From: Akkermansiaceae bacterium
Lineage (GTDB): Bacteria; Verrucomicrobiota; Verrucomicrobiia; Verrucomicrobiales; Akkermansiaceae
Direction: 5' to 3'
Length of the DNA stretch: 6,363 nucleotides
NCBI GenBank assembly: GCA_029288115.1
Contig: JARFPV010000632.1
Span: 1-6,363 of the forward strand
In this document: piece by piece, positions 5,515 through 6,363 of the stretch
Numbering within the stretch: the first letter of the stretch is position 1
How the letters are laid out: each line of letters begins with the position of its first letter
Program-made: the position numbers and the translations under genes
The notes under the pieces: model-generated
Told to the model about the DNA's origin: nothing
Database searches by the model: none
What the model saw: only the letters and a program-made list of their open reading frames with translations

Positions 5515-6363
5515 GTGAACCGACGCTCCTTTCTTGGCAAATCATCCGCAGTCGGAATTGGCTTTCTTGGACTCCAGCGCTACTTATCAGCGGCTACCGG
5601 CAACCGCACCTGTTCACCCTACGGAGATCTCACCCCCGATCCCAAGGGCATCCTCGACCTGCCCAATGACTTCTCCTACCAGGTCATCTCAAAATTCGGC
5701 GACCTGATGGACGACGGATATCGTGTCCCAGGCCAACCCGACGGCATGGCAGCATTCGCCGGCAAAAATGGACAGGTCATCCTCGTGCGCAACCACGAGC
5801 TGCAGTGGGACTGGCCCAGGCGTGGCCCATTCCACAAAACAAAAGCACCCGACGCCAACTTCTACCGCCAGGCATACGACCCAGGCATAAAAGGCAAAAC
5901 ACCACCCCACCTCGGAGGCACCACCAACATCGTCTATGACCCGGCGTCCGGCAAGGTGGTCAAGCAGTACATCTCACTCGCTGGCACCGACCGCAACTGC
6001 GCTGGCGGCACCATGCCCTGGGGAAGCTGGATCACCTGCGAGGAATCCAAGGACCTGACCAGCTCACGCGGACGCAAACACGGTTACTGTTTCGAGGTCA
6101 AAGCCACCGACGACGGCAAGCTGCAAAAAGCCATCCCCCTGAAAGCCCTCGGACGCTTTATCCACGAGGCCGTCGCTCTCGACCCTCGCACCGGCATCCT
6201 CTACCTCACCGAGGACATCAGCGACGGTCTGCTCTACCGCTTCATACCCGACAAACCACGCGATTTCCAAAACGGCAAACTCCAGGCACTCGCCATCAAA
6301 GGCAAACCCCAGGCCGACACGCGAAACTACACCCGCTCGCCCAATAACCTACCGGATGGATCC
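5515..6363 (+). CDS. DUF839/PhoX-like protein with Tat signal, 3'-truncated
   Basis: The frame starts at GTG 5515 and stays open to the window end (283 codons visible, no stop), so the C-terminus is missing. The N-terminus MNRRSFLGKS followed by the hydrophobic stretch AVGIGFLGLQRYLSAA is a twin-arginine signal (Arg3-Arg4), predicting folded export to the periplasm with cleavage near residues 26-27. Family-like segments are YRVPGQPDGMAAF (69-81), LVRNHE (90-95), GGTTNIVYD (134-142), DRNCAGGTMPWGSWITCEE (159-177), LGRFIHEA (212-219) and YLTED-LYRF (230-243), which fit the DUF839 family that includes the iron/calcium alkaline phosphatase PhoX. Cys162 is my candidate for the iron-ligand cysteine of PhoX; this is from memory. 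The visible spacing resembles the shorter bacterial DUF839 proteins rather than long Pseudomonas-type PhoX, so phosphatase activity is plausible but unproven. GTG is chosen because it puts the RR motif at residues 3-4; no ATG or ribosome binding site lies upstream in the 58-base gap after purK. Confidence 0.88.
   Translation, partial: MNRRSFLGKSSAVGIGFLGLQRYLSAATGNRTCSPYGDLTPDPKGILDLPNDFSYQVISKFGDLMDDGYRVPGQPDGMAAFAGKNGQVILVRNHELQWDWPRRGPFHKTKAPDANFYRQAYDPGIKGKTPPHLGGTTNIVYDPASGKVVKQYISLAGTDRNCAGGTMPWGSWITCEESKDLTSSRGRKHGYCFEVKATDDGKLQKAIPLKALGRFIHEAVALDPRTGILYLTEDISDGLLYRFIPDKPRDFQNGKLQALAIKGKPQADTRNYTRSPNNLPDGS

Noticed and set aside
6358..6363. Window ends exactly on GGATCC, suggesting a BamHI cloning boundary
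   Set aside because: Another GGATCC lies inside the window at 2038-2043 and the left end has no such site, so a complete-digest fragment is excluded; it may be coincidence or a partial-digest end.

Overview
The window looks like a piece of a Gram-negative bacterial chromosome with moderately high GC content and every recognisable gene on the + strand. Gene content (a Der GTPase, a VapBC module, an OppD-type ATPase, PurE/PurK and a Tat-exported DUF839/PhoX-type protein), protein style and the absence of Shine-Dalgarno sequences would suit a member of the Planctomycetota-Verrucomicrobiota-Chlamydiota group, most likely Verrucomicrobiota. That placement is impressionistic and rests on no alignment.

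Layout: 2-1105 is the 3' part of der, the double-GTPase ribosome assembly factor, cut by the window start. 1149-1702 is a compact vapB-vapC toxin-antitoxin pair with a 4-base gene overlap, a consensus -35 box and a perfect 6-6-6 inverted repeat just before the antitoxin start. 1703-1747 is a short spacer with a tandem 9-base repeat and a possible promoter. 1748-2728 encodes an OppD/DppD-type peptide ABC transporter ATPase with no permease or OppF partner in the window. Three bases later, 2732-3484 encodes an unrecognised protein with three predicted membrane segments. 3485-3785 is a 301-base intergenic region with several small palindromes and a plausible purEK promoter at its end. 3786-5456 is purE-purK, the two-enzyme bacterial route from AIR to CAIR in purine synthesis. 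From 5515 to the window end runs a GTG-started, Tat-signal-bearing DUF839/PhoX-like protein that has no stop codon inside the window.

How they work together: purE and purK are a true functional pair, separated by 6 bases. vapB and vapC form a self-regulating module that is probably independent of its neighbours. The OppD-like ATPase and the small membrane protein are almost certainly co-transcribed and may cooperate, but nothing in the sequence proves it. der and the PhoX-like gene are separate units cut by the window edges.

No clearly novel multi-gene system is visible. The items most worth a second look are the orphan ATPase plus unknown membrane protein pair, the loss of two of the four conserved C-terminal cysteines in the ATPase, the tandem repeat in front of it, the VapBC control region with a nearly leaderless start, and the palindromes before purE.
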